Made by a program: the position numbers and the translations under genes
Shown here: one piece after another, positions 14,920 through 23,646 of the stretch
Layout of the letters: each line of letters begins with the position of its first letter
Position numbering within the stretch: the stretch's first letter is position 1
DNA from: JAOABP01 sp964590395
GTDB taxonomy: Bacteria; Hydrothermota; Tepidihabitantia; Tepidihabitantales; Tepidihabitantaceae
Direction of reading: 5' to 3'
Assembly: GCA_964590395.1 (NCBI GenBank)
Contig: CAZPVT010000020.1
Coordinates: 1-64,000 of the forward strand
DNA: 64,000 bases
The notes under the pieces: generated by a model
What the model was told of the DNA's origin: nothing
Seen by the model: the letters and a program-made list of their open reading frames with translations, nothing else
The model's database searches: none

Positions 14920-16590
14920 TCAATCTTCAATCGGTATGATTTTCCCGGTGCGAAAGTCGTAGATGTAGCCTTTGCGGCCGGGGAATCTTTTTAGAAACCG
15001 GCGGTTTTCTTCCTCTCCGAGGTCGCGGGGGAATAAGATATTCCCTTTCAGGAACGGGTCGTTATAGATAAACGCGGAGCGGTAGTCAAAACTGCCGGTG
15101 GTTTCGTCGGTGCGGATAAATACAACCGCCCGACTGATTTTTGCCTTTTTTACCGCATTGTAGACATCAGGCGTTTCACCCCATTTTTTAGTGGCAAGGT
15201 AGTTGATGGTGGCTGGTGTGTAGGCAAGGAGGGAGTAGGGAATAAGAAAGAGGAGTGCCTGAATCGGTCTGGGTTTAAGGGTGGAAAGGAGTTTTTTGAT
15301 TCCCAGGGCACCGGTGATGATGAAAAAGGGCAGTGCCTCGCTGTAATATTTTGGGCCCCAGGGGGTGATGCCGTGAAACCAGTAGAGTGAATAGGCGATA
15401 AGAAGTCCGAGCGCGGGCAACCAGAGTAGGAGAAGTTTGGAATAGCCTTTGGTGCGGATACCCGAAATCAGTGCCCAACCGGAGAAAAATAGCCAACCGA
15501 AAAGGTGGAGGTTGAGGACAAAAAGATTGTAGAGGAGGTTGATGAGCAGTTTTAACGGTGAGTGTCCAGGTATGTTGAAGGTCGGCGCACCGATGTCGGC
15601 GCCAAAGCCGATCGCGTGGTATCTGCCCAGTAAGTGGTAGGAGAAGGTGAAAGGACTGCCGTTTAACAGGTGGTTGTAGATGAGATGAAGGATAACCGGG
15701 AGCAGACCGGCAAGCAGGAAAGGCGGAAGGAGGCGGCGAGGTTTTACCGTTGTAAAGATGGTTAAAGGTAAGCCGATACCGAGAGCGGTGTAGGGTCGGG
15801 CAAGAAAGACCATTCCTATACTTAATCCGGATAACAGTGCCCAGAGCGTCGCATTTTTTTGTTTTTGATGGGCATTTGTTGCCCGCAACAGGCTGAACAG
15901 GGCAAGGGTGGTGAAGAGGGTGGAGGTGATGTGGAACTCTTGAGAGCCGAAAAGGAGGAGCATAAACGGTGAGGTGGCGCCAAGGAGGAGTGTCAATCGG
16001 GCAGTGGTCTGGTCAAGGTAGCGGGCGGTGAAACGATAGAGGAGCCAGAGGGTAACTGTGCCGAATACCGGTCCGATTAGATAGGTGCTACCGAGGAGGT
16101 AAAAAGGTAAGAGGGTTAATGAGTGGCCGGGTGAGGTGTAGGAGAACCAGCGGTTGTTGTGCACTATGGTGGGGGTGGCAAAGAAGCGGAAGTCAAATGG
16201 TGCTGGAGCGAAGAGTCTGCCCGCAGCGAAGATTTTTGTCTGGAAGTGGAGCCAGATCGCATCACCTTTGGGTATGGAGTGATAGGCAAACCGGGCGATA
16301 AGGAGGGTAATGGTGAAGAAAAGGGCAGGGGTGAGGATCACCGGGTAGGGTTTTTTAAACCACCAATCCATAAAACGGTTGAACAGGCGGGTTAAGTGCT
16401 GTGTCGGGCTAAAACTGAGCCAGAGGAGGAAGAGGGGTAGCGCAACAAAGGCGTTGAGGAGTTGCTGGAGATAGAGTTTTAAAACCGGATTCTGAAAAAA
16501 TGGGTGCAGGGTGAGCAGGTAGTTTTTTCCGAGGAGGGTGGCAAGGGCAAAGAGAAATGTGGTGATGATGAGTAGTGGTTGCGGGCGCAC
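14920..16590 (-). CDS. GT-C type (ArnT/PMT-like) membrane glycosyltransferase
   Basis: 556 residues, start GTG at 16588-16590. Twelve or so hydrophobic helices are visible. The first large loop has DAIWLHFQTKI, then a lumenal RWFSYTSPGHSL motif, comparable to the PGHP motif of the glycosyltransferase 39/83 group. It probably uses a polyprenyl-phosphate sugar at the periplasmic side. The C-terminal 60 residues (YNAVKKAKISRAVVFIR...) are soluble. The start is supported by a leaderless promoter, and the gene shares a compact divergent region with the GT2 gene, so the two surface-glycan genes may be co-regulated. Confidence 0.75.
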   Translation of the reverse strand: MRPQPLLIITTFLFALATLLGKNYLLTLHPFFQNPVLKLYLQQLLNAFVALPLFLLWLSFSPTQHLTRLFNRFMDWWFKKPYPVILTPALFFTITLLIARFAYHSIPKGDAIWLHFQTKIFAAGRLFAPAPFDFRFFATPTIVHNNRWFSYTSPGHSLTLLPFYLLGSTYLIGPVFGTVTLWLLYRFTARYLDQTTARLTLLLGATSPFMLLLFGSQEFHITSTLFTTLALFSLLRATNAHQKQKNATLWALLSGLSIGMVFLARPYTALGIGLPLTIFTTVKPRRLLPPFLLAGLLPVILHLIYNHLLNGSPFTFSYHLLGRYHAIGFGADIGAPTFNIPGHSPLKLLINLLYNLFVLNLHLFGWLFFSGWALISGIRTKGYSKLLLLWLPALGLLIAYSLYWFHGITPWGPKYYSEALPFFIITGALGIKKLLSTLKPRPIQALLFLIPYSLLAYTPATINYLATKKWGETPDVYNAVKKAKISRAVVFIRTDETTGSFDYRSAFIYNDPFLKGNILFPRDLGEEENRRFLKRFPGRKGYIYDFRTGKIIPIED

Positions 16591-16595
16591 GGGTT

Positions 16596-16623
16596 ATGTT
16601 AGTCAAAGATTGTCAATAATCAA
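16596..16623 (-). promoter_or_regulatory. Leaderless promoter of GT-C gene
   Basis: Minus-strand TTGATT at 16618-16623, 16-base spacer, TAACAT at 16596-16601, five bases to the GTG start. Its -35 box is 3 bases from the -35 box of the divergent promoter. Confidence 0.45.
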
Positions 16624-16626
16624 CAG

Positions 16627-16654
16627 TTGAACCGCAGTCCGGGGATGGTATAAT
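16627..16654 (+). promoter_or_regulatory. Leaderless promoter of GT2 gene
   Basis: TTGAAC at 16627-16632, 16-base spacer, perfect TATAAT at 16649-16654. A TTG start at 16654 would lie in the -10 box itself; the next TTG at 16663 is at the predicted transcript start and is the likely initiator. Confidence 0.55.
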
Positions 16655-16662
16655 TGGCTATC

Positions 16663-17586
16663 TTGAATCAGCAGAGTTTCGCTGTCCCGGCGGTCTCGGT
16701 GATTTTTATCAATTATAACTCAGTTCCTTTTCTTGCCCGAGCGCTGGCAACTCTGCAAAGAGCTGAGCCGGAGTTAAGTAAGGAGTTGATTGTTGTTGAT
16801 AACGGGTCGGTTGATACCGGCAGGTTGCGGGGGCTGTGCGCCCGTTATCAGGCGCGGCTTCTGCTTTTGAAGCGAAATCGGGGTTATGGTGCCGCGGCGA
16901 ACCAAGGGTTTCAGATTGCCCGGGGTGAGTTTGTCGCGGTGGCAAATCCGGATATTGAGTTTCTGCCCGGGGCGGTGAGTGAACTTTTGAACTTTCTTGT
17001 TGAGCACAGGGAGGTCGGGGTGGCCGGGCCACAGTTGTTGTATCCGGATGGGTCACTCCAGACTTCGTGCCGGCGGTTGCCGAGGTTGAAGTATGTGTTT
17101 GCGGGCCGACGTTCACCTCTTTCCCGTTTTTTTCCGAGGTCTGCTTTGGTAAAGGAGTTTCTTTATCTCAATGCAGGACGGGATGGGAGGCCGGTTGAGG
17201 TGGAGGCGGTAATCGGGACAGTGATGTTTTTTCGCCGTTCTGCCTATCAGGAGGTAGGTGGTTTTGATGAGAGGTATTTTATGTTTGCAGAGGATCTGGA
17301 TATCTGTGAACGGTTGCACGCACAGGGCTGGCAGGTTTTTCTGGTGCCGAATGCCCGGGTGCACCATTATTATGGCGGTGTGCGGAGGAGTTGGCGGCGG
17401 TTTACCGAATTTCAGCGGGTAAAGGCGCTGTGCCGGTTTTTCAGCCGGCGGGCAAACCCGTTTTTTCGGTTGATTTTGAACCTCGGTTTTGCGGGTTACT
17501 ATTTTCTTCTGGAGGCGTTAGGTTTGGTGGGCTATGGTGAGTTTGAGTACTCCTGGCAGCGATTAAGAATAAATGATGAGTGTTAG
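16663..17586 (+). CDS. Family 2 glycosyltransferase (rhamnosyltransferase-like)
   Basis: 307 residues from the TTG at 16663. Classic GT-A/GT2 features are present: VIFINYNSVPFL at the start of the fold, LIVVDNGSVD, GYGAAANQG, VANPDIEF (the DxD-equivalent NPD), GTVMFFRRSAYQEVGGFDE and AEDLDICERL. It resembles WbbL-type dTDP-rhamnosyltransferases acting at the cytoplasmic face in O-antigen or exopolysaccharide assembly; donor identity is inference. The gene overlaps the downstream sugar-phosphate transferase gene by 14 bases, so they form one operon that starts and extends a surface glycan. Confidence 0.85.
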   Translation: MNQQSFAVPAVSVIFINYNSVPFLARALATLQRAEPELSKELIVVDNGSVDTGRLRGLCARYQARLLLLKRNRGYGAAANQGFQIARGEFVAVANPDIEFLPGAVSELLNFLVEHREVGVAGPQLLYPDGSLQTSCRRLPRLKYVFAGRRSPLSRFFPRSALVKEFLYLNAGRDGRPVEVEAVIGTVMFFRRSAYQEVGGFDERYFMFAEDLDICERLHAQGWQVFLVPNARVHHYYGGVRRSWRRFTEFQRVKALCRFFSRRANPFFRLILNLGFAGYYFLLEALGLVGYGEFEYSWQRLRINDEC

Positions 17587-18976
17587 CAGATTGTCCTGGC
17601 GTTTGCCCAAGGGGATGTTCGCAGTGCTACTACTGTTCATCAGTGATCTGGCGGCGGTTCTGCTCAGTTTTATGCTGGGGTATTTTGTTCGGTCGTTAAT
17701 GGGCGGGGACGGCTGGCATCTCTCGGTGCTGGTCAATTCACTACTGCCCAGAAGTTATCTGTTGTTCGTGTATCCGTTTGTGTTTGCCTATGAAGGGCTC
17801 TACACGAAGCGGTTGACCGACTGGGAGGAAAGGCGACGCTGTCTGCGCGGGGTGGTGATTGGCAGTGCGCTACTCACGATTATTCTGTTTATGGTCCGGC
17901 TGTGGATCGTGTCCAGATTTGTGGTGTTTTTGAGCGGAGTTTTTGGTGCGGTGCTGGTGCCATTGTTCCGCACCGTACTGAAAAGGCTGCTGGTTAAACT
18001 ACACCTTTTCCAGCAACCACTGGTGATCATTGGTTCAGGTTCGGCGAGCCAGTTGCTGGAAAGGGAGTTGGGCACCCATTCCACAATGGGTTATGTGGTG
18101 GTCAGCCGGATCGCCCGCACCGGTCCGGAACAAACGGTAGCTGCACTGTTGCAACAGGCAGAGATTCCTGCTGGTGCCCAGGTGGTCGTGCTGGCAGACT
18201 GTTTCAGCGAGCAAGAACTGCGACGGATCTTTGAATATGCGGAGAACCGTTTTGCCGAGATAATGGTGTTGCCCAGTTTGAGCCTGTTGGTGAGTTCCAC
18301 CGCAGAGGTGGAGCAGATCGGTAGTCTGCTGGTGCTGAAGTACCGCTACAATCTCCTTATACCGGTTAATATCTGGACAAAAAGGGTGTTTGAGTTTGTA
18401 ATGAGTTTAATTTTGACCATCATTTTTTTGCCGTTGTTCGGGGTGCTGGCGTTGCTGGTTAAACTCTCTTCGCCCGGACCGGTCTTTTTCCGTCAACCCC
18501 GAGTCGGTAAAGGAGGAAAGGTCTTTACCTGTCTTAAATTCCGGACGATGTATCAGGATGCGGAGGTGCGCTTACAGGAGATTTTACAGCGTAGTCCGGC
18601 AGTGAGGCAGGAGTGGGAGCAGTTTGCGCGTATTACCGATGATCCCAGGGTAACGCCAATCGGCCGGTTTCTGCGTCGGTTCAGTCTGGATGAACTGCCA
18701 CAACTGTTCAATGTCCTGAAAGGAGAGATGGCGCTGGTGGGCCCAAGACCTTATTTGGTAAGTGAAATGCCCAAGGTCGGCGAGTATCTGAAGACGATTG
18801 TCCGGGTGAGACCGGGATTGAGCGGGTTATGGCAGGTCTCGGGACGGTCAGAACTGCCTTTTCAGGAGCGGATGATTCTGGACGAATTTTACATCCGGAA
18901 CTGGTCGCTCTGGCTGGATTTTTCAATTCTGGTGCGGACTGTGAAGGCGGTGCTGACCGGCAGAGGAGCATACTGA
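17573..18976 (+). CDS. Polyprenyl-phosphate sugar phosphotransferase (WcaJ/WbaP family)
   Basis: 467 residues. There are four N-terminal membrane helices (about 15-130), a CoA-binding-like Rossmann region (VIIGSGSASQLLERELG), a fifth helix (about 275-300), and the catalytic sugar-transferase domain. The catalytic domain shows PGPVFFRQPRVGKGGK, KFRTMYQDAE, DDPRVTPIGRFLRR, SLDELPQLFNVLKGEM and VGPRPYL. The enzyme moves a sugar-1-phosphate from a nucleotide sugar to undecaprenyl phosphate, the first step of exopolysaccharide or O-unit synthesis at the inner membrane. The length is normal for the family. Translation is coupled to the GT2 gene by overlap. Confidence 0.92.
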   Translation: MMSVSRLSWRLPKGMFAVLLLFISDLAAVLLSFMLGYFVRSLMGGDGWHLSVLVNSLLPRSYLLFVYPFVFAYEGLYTKRLTDWEERRRCLRGVVIGSALLTIILFMVRLWIVSRFVVFLSGVFGAVLVPLFRTVLKRLLVKLHLFQQPLVIIGSGSASQLLERELGTHSTMGYVVVSRIARTGPEQTVAALLQQAEIPAGAQVVVLADCFSEQELRRIFEYAENRFAEIMVLPSLSLLVSSTAEVEQIGSLLVLKYRYNLLIPVNIWTKRVFEFVMSLILTIIFLPLFGVLALLVKLSSPGPVFFRQPRVGKGGKVFTCLKFRTMYQDAEVRLQEILQRSPAVRQEWEQFARITDDPRVTPIGRFLRRFSLDELPQLFNVLKGEMALVGPRPYLVSEMPKVGEYLKTIVRVRPGLSGLWQVSGRSELPFQERMILDEFYIRNWSLWLDFSILVRTVKAVLTGRGAY

Positions 18977-19014
18977 GTTGACACCAAGGCAGAACGTAAA
19001 GGCTTCTTTTTTTC

Positions 19015-19050
19015 GTCATTCCACTTTGCCAGAGGCAGGTTCGCAATGAC
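19015..19050. repeat. Short copy of dispersed repeat
   Basis: GTCATTCC ... TCGCAATGAC with only about 18 bases between, upstream of the regulatory-propeller gene. The right arm is identical to the other copies and the left arm is degraded. Confidence 0.45.
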
Positions 19051-19088
19051 AGAAGAAAGGGGGGCGCAGTGACGATAGGGAGATCGGT

Positions 19089-19116
19089 TTGCCAGATGAG
19101 AAATTCCTACTATAAT
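19089..19116 (+). promoter_or_regulatory. Leaderless promoter of propeller gene
   Basis: TTGCCA at 19089-19094, 16-base spacer, perfect TATAAT at 19111-19116, eight bases to the ATG at 19125, and no Shine-Dalgarno site. Confidence 0.55.
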
Positions 19117-19124
19117 TAAGAGAT

Positions 19125-21242
19125 ATGAGCGGTATTTTGAGCAGCGCGGTGCTTTTTGCCTTTTTAACCAACTGGCAGACCTATACCAATACCAATTGTA
19201 TTAACGCGATCTGTGGCGATGATTCTGTTCTTAATGTCGCAACCACCGGCGGGGTGGTGTTTCTGAACATCACATCAGCACCGGAGGTGATCCGGACCTA
19301 TACCCATCTTGATGGGTTGGGTGCGAACCGGTGTTTGAGCATCATTCGTGATGAGCGTGGTAATATGTGGGTGGGAACCGATGGTTCAGGTCTGGCGGTG
19401 ATTCCTGATGGAGCAGATTCCGCAATTGGTTATCCGTCTTTTGAGTTGCCAATTAGCATTCAGGTGCTGAGCGGTGCGCCCAACCGACTGCTGGTAGGGA
19501 CCAGCCAGGGGCTTTATGTGCTCGAGATGCGCGGCTCCCGGTTGGATTTTAGTGACGATACCATTCGGTACTTCAATTATGCCCGGGTGCGGGAGCTTTT
19601 GAGCAACCGCATCCTTTCGCTTTTAGTGACCGCAGATGGCTACTGGATTGGCACCAATCAGGGATTGACATATGCTGATACCGCATTTCAGGTGTGGCGT
19701 TCTTATCGGCGACCCTTGGGCGATTCGGTCAGTACGCTGGCGGTTCTGCCGGACAATCGGGTCATCGCCGCGACCGAAATGGGATTGGTGGTTGGTGATA
19801 CCGCGGGATTTGTCCCGTTCTTTACATTTCCACAGGCGAGAAGGGTTAACGCATTGGCAGTAGACGGTTTTGATGTTTACCTCGGCACCGCTGATACCCT
19901 GTTTAAACTGGACACCAGTGGTTCAATCCAGCCGGTTTTGACCGGTGATGTCCGGGCACTATGGCTGGGAAGGACATTCTGGGTAGGACTGGGTGGCAAC
20001 GAAGAGTGGGGTTGGGGGTTGAGGTATCTGCGGAGTGGTCAAGCCTGGGAGTCCTTTTACTTTCCCTGTCTTGCTTCTGGTTTGACGAGTGATTGTATCC
20101 TGTTGAACGATAGCAGTATTTATGTTGCACACAACTCCGGTAATGTCTCCCGGATAATGCCGGATGGCACAGTCCGGGTTATTCCCGCACCTTTACCCTG
20201 GGCGATGCAGACCCGCAATGATTCTAAGGGGTGCATCTGGTTTAGCCACTTCTATCCGGGTGGATTGAGTGTCTACGACCCGTTAGCAGATACCTGGGGG
20301 ACAGTTCAATGGGGGAGCGGAGATAGAAATGTGATTCAGGCATTCGGTCTGGACCAGTTTGATACCAAATGGGTTTTTAACAAATCCGGCTCTATTATTG
20401 CGATTGATTCTGCGGGCAACCAGGCAGAGTTTTATCTACCAGAACTTGTTCCTCCGCCGGGAGGAAATTATGAGTTTGCATTTGACTCTAAAAACCGAGT
20501 CTGGCTGGGTTTGACCAATGGCTTGGCAGAGTTTGATTACAACGGCACACTTTTTAACACCAGTGATGACCGGCACCAACTCCTTAATCAGGGTCTGCCG
20601 GCAAATGAGGTGCGTTCAGTGGCAGTTGACCCGTGGGACCGGGTATGGGTTGGGACACCACGGGGGGCAGCGGTTTGGAATGGCGCTGGTTTTACGAGTT
20701 ACACTACTGCCAATAGCCGGCTGTTATCTAATAATGTCTATCGCGTGAGAGTAGATGGTGCAGGCCGGGTCTGGCTTTTAACCGACTTGGGGCTATCAAT
20801 CTTTGATGAGATATCCAATACTTGGACAGCAATCACCAGTAAAGATGGTTTGATTCCGAATCCTCAGTCCTTAACCGGGTTTTACACTGCACTCAGTTTA
20901 GCAGATCAAAGTGGGATGGGCGTAATCGGTACCATCAGGGGGGTTTCGGTTTTCTCCTATGCCTGTCCGTCCGATACCATTTCTTTGGAGGTAAAGGTCC
21001 ATCCCAATCCCTGTATCTTGGGGGTTAATAACGGGGTGATCATTGATGGTCTGCCCCGGGATGCTATAGTCCGGATTTACTCGTTGAGCGGTAAGATGGT
21101 GGCTAATCTGACGGTGAGCCCGGGATCAGGCAGGGCGGTCTGGATGCCACAGCGGAATAAATCGGCAAGCGGTATCTACCTAATCGTTGTTACCAGTAAA
21201 AAAGGGATAATGGTTGAACGGGTGGCGCTGGTTGTGCCTTAG
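19125..21242 (+). CDS. Exported two-component-regulator-type propeller protein with sorting CTD
   Basis: 705 residues with a short hydrophobic N-terminus. Repeated Reg_prop blades run through residues 60-620: NMWVGTDGSG, YWIGTNQGLTY, RVWLGLTNGLAEF, RVWVGTPRGAAVW, RVWLLTDLGLSIF. Such propellers usually form the sensor half of hybrid histidine kinases. Here there is no membrane helix, kinase or HTH, so it is a stand-alone secreted propeller. The last 80 residues (VHPNPCILG, VRIYSLSGKMV, SGIYLIVV) match the C-terminal sorting-domain pattern of the other exported proteins in the window. Partner or ligand is unknown. Confidence 0.75.
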   Translation: MSGILSSAVLFAFLTNWQTYTNTNCINAICGDDSVLNVATTGGVVFLNITSAPEVIRTYTHLDGLGANRCLSIIRDERGNMWVGTDGSGLAVIPDGADSAIGYPSFELPISIQVLSGAPNRLLVGTSQGLYVLEMRGSRLDFSDDTIRYFNYARVRELLSNRILSLLVTADGYWIGTNQGLTYADTAFQVWRSYRRPLGDSVSTLAVLPDNRVIAATEMGLVVGDTAGFVPFFTFPQARRVNALAVDGFDVYLGTADTLFKLDTSGSIQPVLTGDVRALWLGRTFWVGLGGNEEWGWGLRYLRSGQAWESFYFPCLASGLTSDCILLNDSSIYVAHNSGNVSRIMPDGTVRVIPAPLPWAMQTRNDSKGCIWFSHFYPGGLSVYDPLADTWGTVQWGSGDRNVIQAFGLDQFDTKWVFNKSGSIIAIDSAGNQAEFYLPELVPPPGGNYEFAFDSKNRVWLGLTNGLAEFDYNGTLFNTSDDRHQLLNQGLPANEVRSVAVDPWDRVWVGTPRGAAVWNGAGFTSYTTANSRLLSNNVYRVRVDGAGRVWLLTDLGLSIFDEISNTWTAITSKDGLIPNPQSLTGFYTALSLADQSGMGVIGTIRGVSVFSYACPSDTISLEVKVHPNPCILGVNNGVIIDGLPRDAIVRIYSLSGKMVANLTVSPGSGRAVWMPQRNKSASGIYLIVVTSKKGIMVERVALVVP

Positions 21243-21267
21243 AGGGTAACCTGTTCGGGCAGTTTGA

Positions 21268-21432
21268 TTACTTTGTTGTTCGGCGGTTTACTGGCCGGCG
21301 CTGCCGTTGCTCATTGTCGATTTCTTCTTCCATACAGGAGTCAAAATACGGGCATTCCGGACAGCAATCGTCCGCCAGTAGTTTTCCTTTGTTCCGGCAG
21401 ATTTCATAGCCGGCACAGGCACGACAACACAT
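21268..21432 (-). CDS. 54-residue Cys-rich miniprotein downstream of agmatinase
   Basis: ATG at 21430-21432 with a strong GGAGGA at 21441-21446, stop TAA at 21268-21270. The product has eight cysteines in its first 33 residues: MCCRACAGYEIC, then DDCCPECPYFDSC, followed by a charged tail (EEEIDNEQRQRRP). The spacing (CxxC, CxxxxxC, CCxxC, CxxxxxC) suggests a zinc or iron-sulfur site. It begins 17 bases after the agmatinase stop, on the same strand, so it is co-transcribed. I do not recognise a named family. The strong ribosome-binding site and the cysteine pattern argue that it is real. Confidence 0.65.
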   Translation of the reverse strand: MCCRACAGYEICRNKGKLLADDCCPECPYFDSCMEEEIDNEQRQRRPVNRRTTK

Positions 21433-21449
21433 CGGGGTTTTCCTCCTTG

Positions 21450-22295
21450 TTAAACTTGTGTTTCGGGCGTCAGATTTAACAATAAAATGAGTTCCCGGAT
21501 AAGTTCGGCAACCGTGGCGGCACCGGCAGATGGTGCTGGAACCCGGGGACAGAATTCAACCAGATCCGCACCGACACAGTTGCTTCTTTTGAGTGCCATA
21601 AGGGCTTGAATCAGTTCCCGGTAGGTGCAACCGCCAGGCTGGGGGGTTTGGACTTCAGGCATCACACCGGGATCAAGGACATCAATATCCAGCGTGATGT
21701 AGAGGGGGTGGTTGCTGATTTTTTCCCGGACCGCTTTTATCGGTGTTAGTACCTCAAATGGGTAGATATTAGGAAGGGTCATTTCTTCGGGCTGGAAAAA
21801 TGAACGGATACCGAGCTGGAAGAGATTTTCTCTGGGAATTAACTCAAGGACCCGGTGCATCGCGGTCGCATGGCTGTGCTCGTCACCGAGATACTCCGCA
21901 CGCAAGTCCGAGTGGGCGTCAAATTGAATCACACACAGGTCCGGGAAAAATTTTACCATTTCTTCAATTATGGCGGGCGTGATAGAATGCTCACCACCGA
22001 CCGCCAGTTGTTTTTTACCGGATTGGTAGGTATTGCGGGTGGTACGACGAATGAGTTCTATGGGGGTCTGTGGTTTTTCAAAGGTAAACACCAAGTCCCC
22101 CGCATCATAGATGCGGATGTCGTTAATATCTTTTGCCTGATAAGGGCTGAAGGTTTCAATGTTGGCAGTGCCGAGTCGGCCAATTTCTGGTCCGAATCTG
22201 GTGCCGGGGATAAAGGAGCTGGAGCGGTCAAGGGGCATACCGATAACCACCACCTGGGCAGCTTTTAGTTCTGAGTTGGCAAAGTATGATGCCAT
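21450..22295 (-). CDS. speB: Agmatinase / ureohydrolase (SpeB family)
   Basis: 281 residues. All signature motifs of the manganese-dependent arginase/agmatinase superfamily are present: GGEHSIT, QFDAHSDLR, and DIDVLDPGVMPEVQTPQPGG, which supplies the last metal-binding Asp residues. A DLVEFCP strand follows. The enzyme removes urea from a guanidino compound, most likely agmatine to putrescine for polyamine synthesis; the exact substrate is inference. The family is usually about 290-320 residues, so this is compact but complete. The promoter gives a leader of only about 6 bases with AAAAAGG before the ATG. The Cys-rich miniprotein follows in the same transcript. Confidence 0.88.
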   Translation of the reverse strand: MASYFANSELKAAQVVVIGMPLDRSSSFIPGTRFGPEIGRLGTANIETFSPYQAKDINDIRIYDAGDLVFTFEKPQTPIELIRRTTRNTYQSGKKQLAVGGEHSITPAIIEEMVKFFPDLCVIQFDAHSDLRAEYLGDEHSHATAMHRVLELIPRENLFQLGIRSFFQPEEMTLPNIYPFEVLTPIKAVREKISNHPLYITLDIDVLDPGVMPEVQTPQPGGCTYRELIQALMALKRSNCVGADLVEFCPRVPAPSAGAATVAELIRELILLLNLTPETQV

Positions 22296-22307
22296 ACCTT
22301 TTTATCT

Positions 22308-22335
22308 ATCATAAAGATTTGATAGCAGCTGTCAA
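22308..22335 (-). promoter_or_regulatory. Promoter of speB
   Basis: Minus-strand TTGACA at 22330-22335, 16-base spacer, TATGAT at 22308-22313, 12 bases to the ATG. Confidence 0.5.
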
Positions 22336-22407
22336 TTTTGGTGGTCAGGGGAAGGTGGGTTGGTTGCCGATGTTTTCGTGAGGAACAAAAATCTGGGCTG
22401 CGTCCGC

Positions 22408-22435
22408 TTGACATAGGAGGAATGGGGATTATAAT
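22408..22435 (+). promoter_or_regulatory. Consensus leaderless promoter of pilT
   Basis: Perfect TTGACA at 22408-22413, 16-base spacer, perfect TATAAT at 22430-22435, eight bases to the ATG at 22444. An AGGAGG at 22415-22420 lies upstream of the transcript start, so it cannot serve as a ribosome site. Confidence 0.65.
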
Positions 22436-22443
22436 TAACCGAT

Positions 22444-23550
22444 ATGTCAGATGAAGAATATTTTGAATCACTCTTAGCCGAGTGTATTCGCCGAAACGCC
22501 TCTGACCTCCATTTGACAGTTGGGCGTCCACCAACCTTACGAGTTGACGGTTTACTACACCCGGTTGAGCAATGTCCGGTTCTTACCCCTGATAAGACCG
22601 AGAGTTTCAAGAACATCGCAACAAAAGACCTGCGTCATCTGCGTGCCCAGATCGACAATGGTGGTGGTGGTGACTTTGCCTTGAATTTCAAAAATATGGC
22701 CCGTTTCCGCGTGGCGGTATACAAGCAGAAAGGTTATTTCGGATTAGCACTGCGATTGATCCCACGGCGGATTCTTTCGTTTGAGGAACTGTTTGTTCCA
22801 ACACATCTCATTCCCAGAATTAAGGCACTACTCGACCGACCGCACGGACTGATACTGGTAACCGGCCCTACCGGAATGGGTAAGACCACTACCCAGGCGA
22901 CATTCGTGGATTACATTCTTGAAAGCCCGCGCCATGTTTTGACCATTGAGGACCCGATTGAATTCGTCCATGACCATAAGAAAGGGTTGGTTACCCAGCG
23001 TGAGGTTGGCGTTGATGTATCCAGTTTCCGTGAAGCCATTATGAAGGGACTGCGTTCCAACCCTAATGTTATTCTGGTTGCTGAGATTCGGGACCTGGCT
23101 ACTGCTGAGGCAACAATCTGGGCAGCAGAGTCAGGACACCTGGTTATTGGAACACTCCACACGACTAATGCACCGGAAACAGTTACCCGATTCATCGATA
23201 TCTTTCCACCGGAAATCCGCGACCAGATTCGTATTCAGTTTTCCATTTCGCTATTAGCAGTTTTCTCACAGCGACTGCTTTTACGCGCTGAAGGCAAGGG
23301 GAGAATCGGTTGTTATGAGATAATGATTGCAACACCCGCGGTTCGGAATCTGATCCGCGAACGAAAGATTGAACACTTGCCTTCGGCGATTCAGACCGGT
23401 AGTGCGGAGGGTAGTATTTCCTATGATGCATATATGGCTGAAATGTATCGGGCGGGTAAGGTAACCTATGAAACTGCAATCGCTTCCGCGTTTGACCCGA
23501 AGGGGTTCAGAGAACTGGTTGAGTTCGGCAGCAGGGTTCGGCGACATTAA
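22444..23550 (+). CDS. pilT: PilT-family twitching-motility ATPase
   Basis: 368 residues. An N-terminal PAS-like domain (ASDLHLTVGRPPTLRVDG) is followed by the secretion ATPase core: Walker A GPTGMGKTT at about 141-149, the Asp box TIEDPIEF, Walker B-region ILVAEIRDLATAE, and the His box GHLVIGTLHTTNAPETVTR. PilT retracts type IV pili from the cytoplasmic side of the inner membrane. The usual PilT motif AIRNLIRE appears here as AVRNLIRE. No other pilus genes are nearby. Its start codon is set by a consensus leaderless promoter. Confidence 0.92.
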   Translation: MSDEEYFESLLAECIRRNASDLHLTVGRPPTLRVDGLLHPVEQCPVLTPDKTESFKNIATKDLRHLRAQIDNGGGGDFALNFKNMARFRVAVYKQKGYFGLALRLIPRRILSFEELFVPTHLIPRIKALLDRPHGLILVTGPTGMGKTTTQATFVDYILESPRHVLTIEDPIEFVHDHKKGLVTQREVGVDVSSFREAIMKGLRSNPNVILVAEIRDLATAEATIWAAESGHLVIGTLHTTNAPETVTRFIDIFPPEIRDQIRIQFSISLLAVFSQRLLLRAEGKGRIGCYEIMIATPAVRNLIRERKIEHLPSAIQTGSAEGSISYDAYMAEMYRAGKVTYETAIASAFDPKGFRELVEFGSRVRRH

Positions 23551-23562
23551 TTGAGCGACGGC

Positions 23563-23584
23563 TTGGCGTCAGGGTTAGCGCCAA
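23563..23584 (+). terminator. Weak hairpin after pilT
   Basis: TTGGCG and CGCCAA arms around a 10-base loop, followed by TTTAG. The T-run is short, so termination is uncertain; it lies between convergent genes. Confidence 0.3.
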
Positions 23585-23646
23585 TTTAGAGTGGGTTCGT
23601 TGCACCGTTTGATATTTTCCCAATTTAATCACATAAAATTGGTGTT

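Noticed and set aside
21264..21479. Plus-strand frame of 71 residues
   Set aside because: Antisense to the Cys-rich miniprotein, which has a much better ribosome site and coding pattern.
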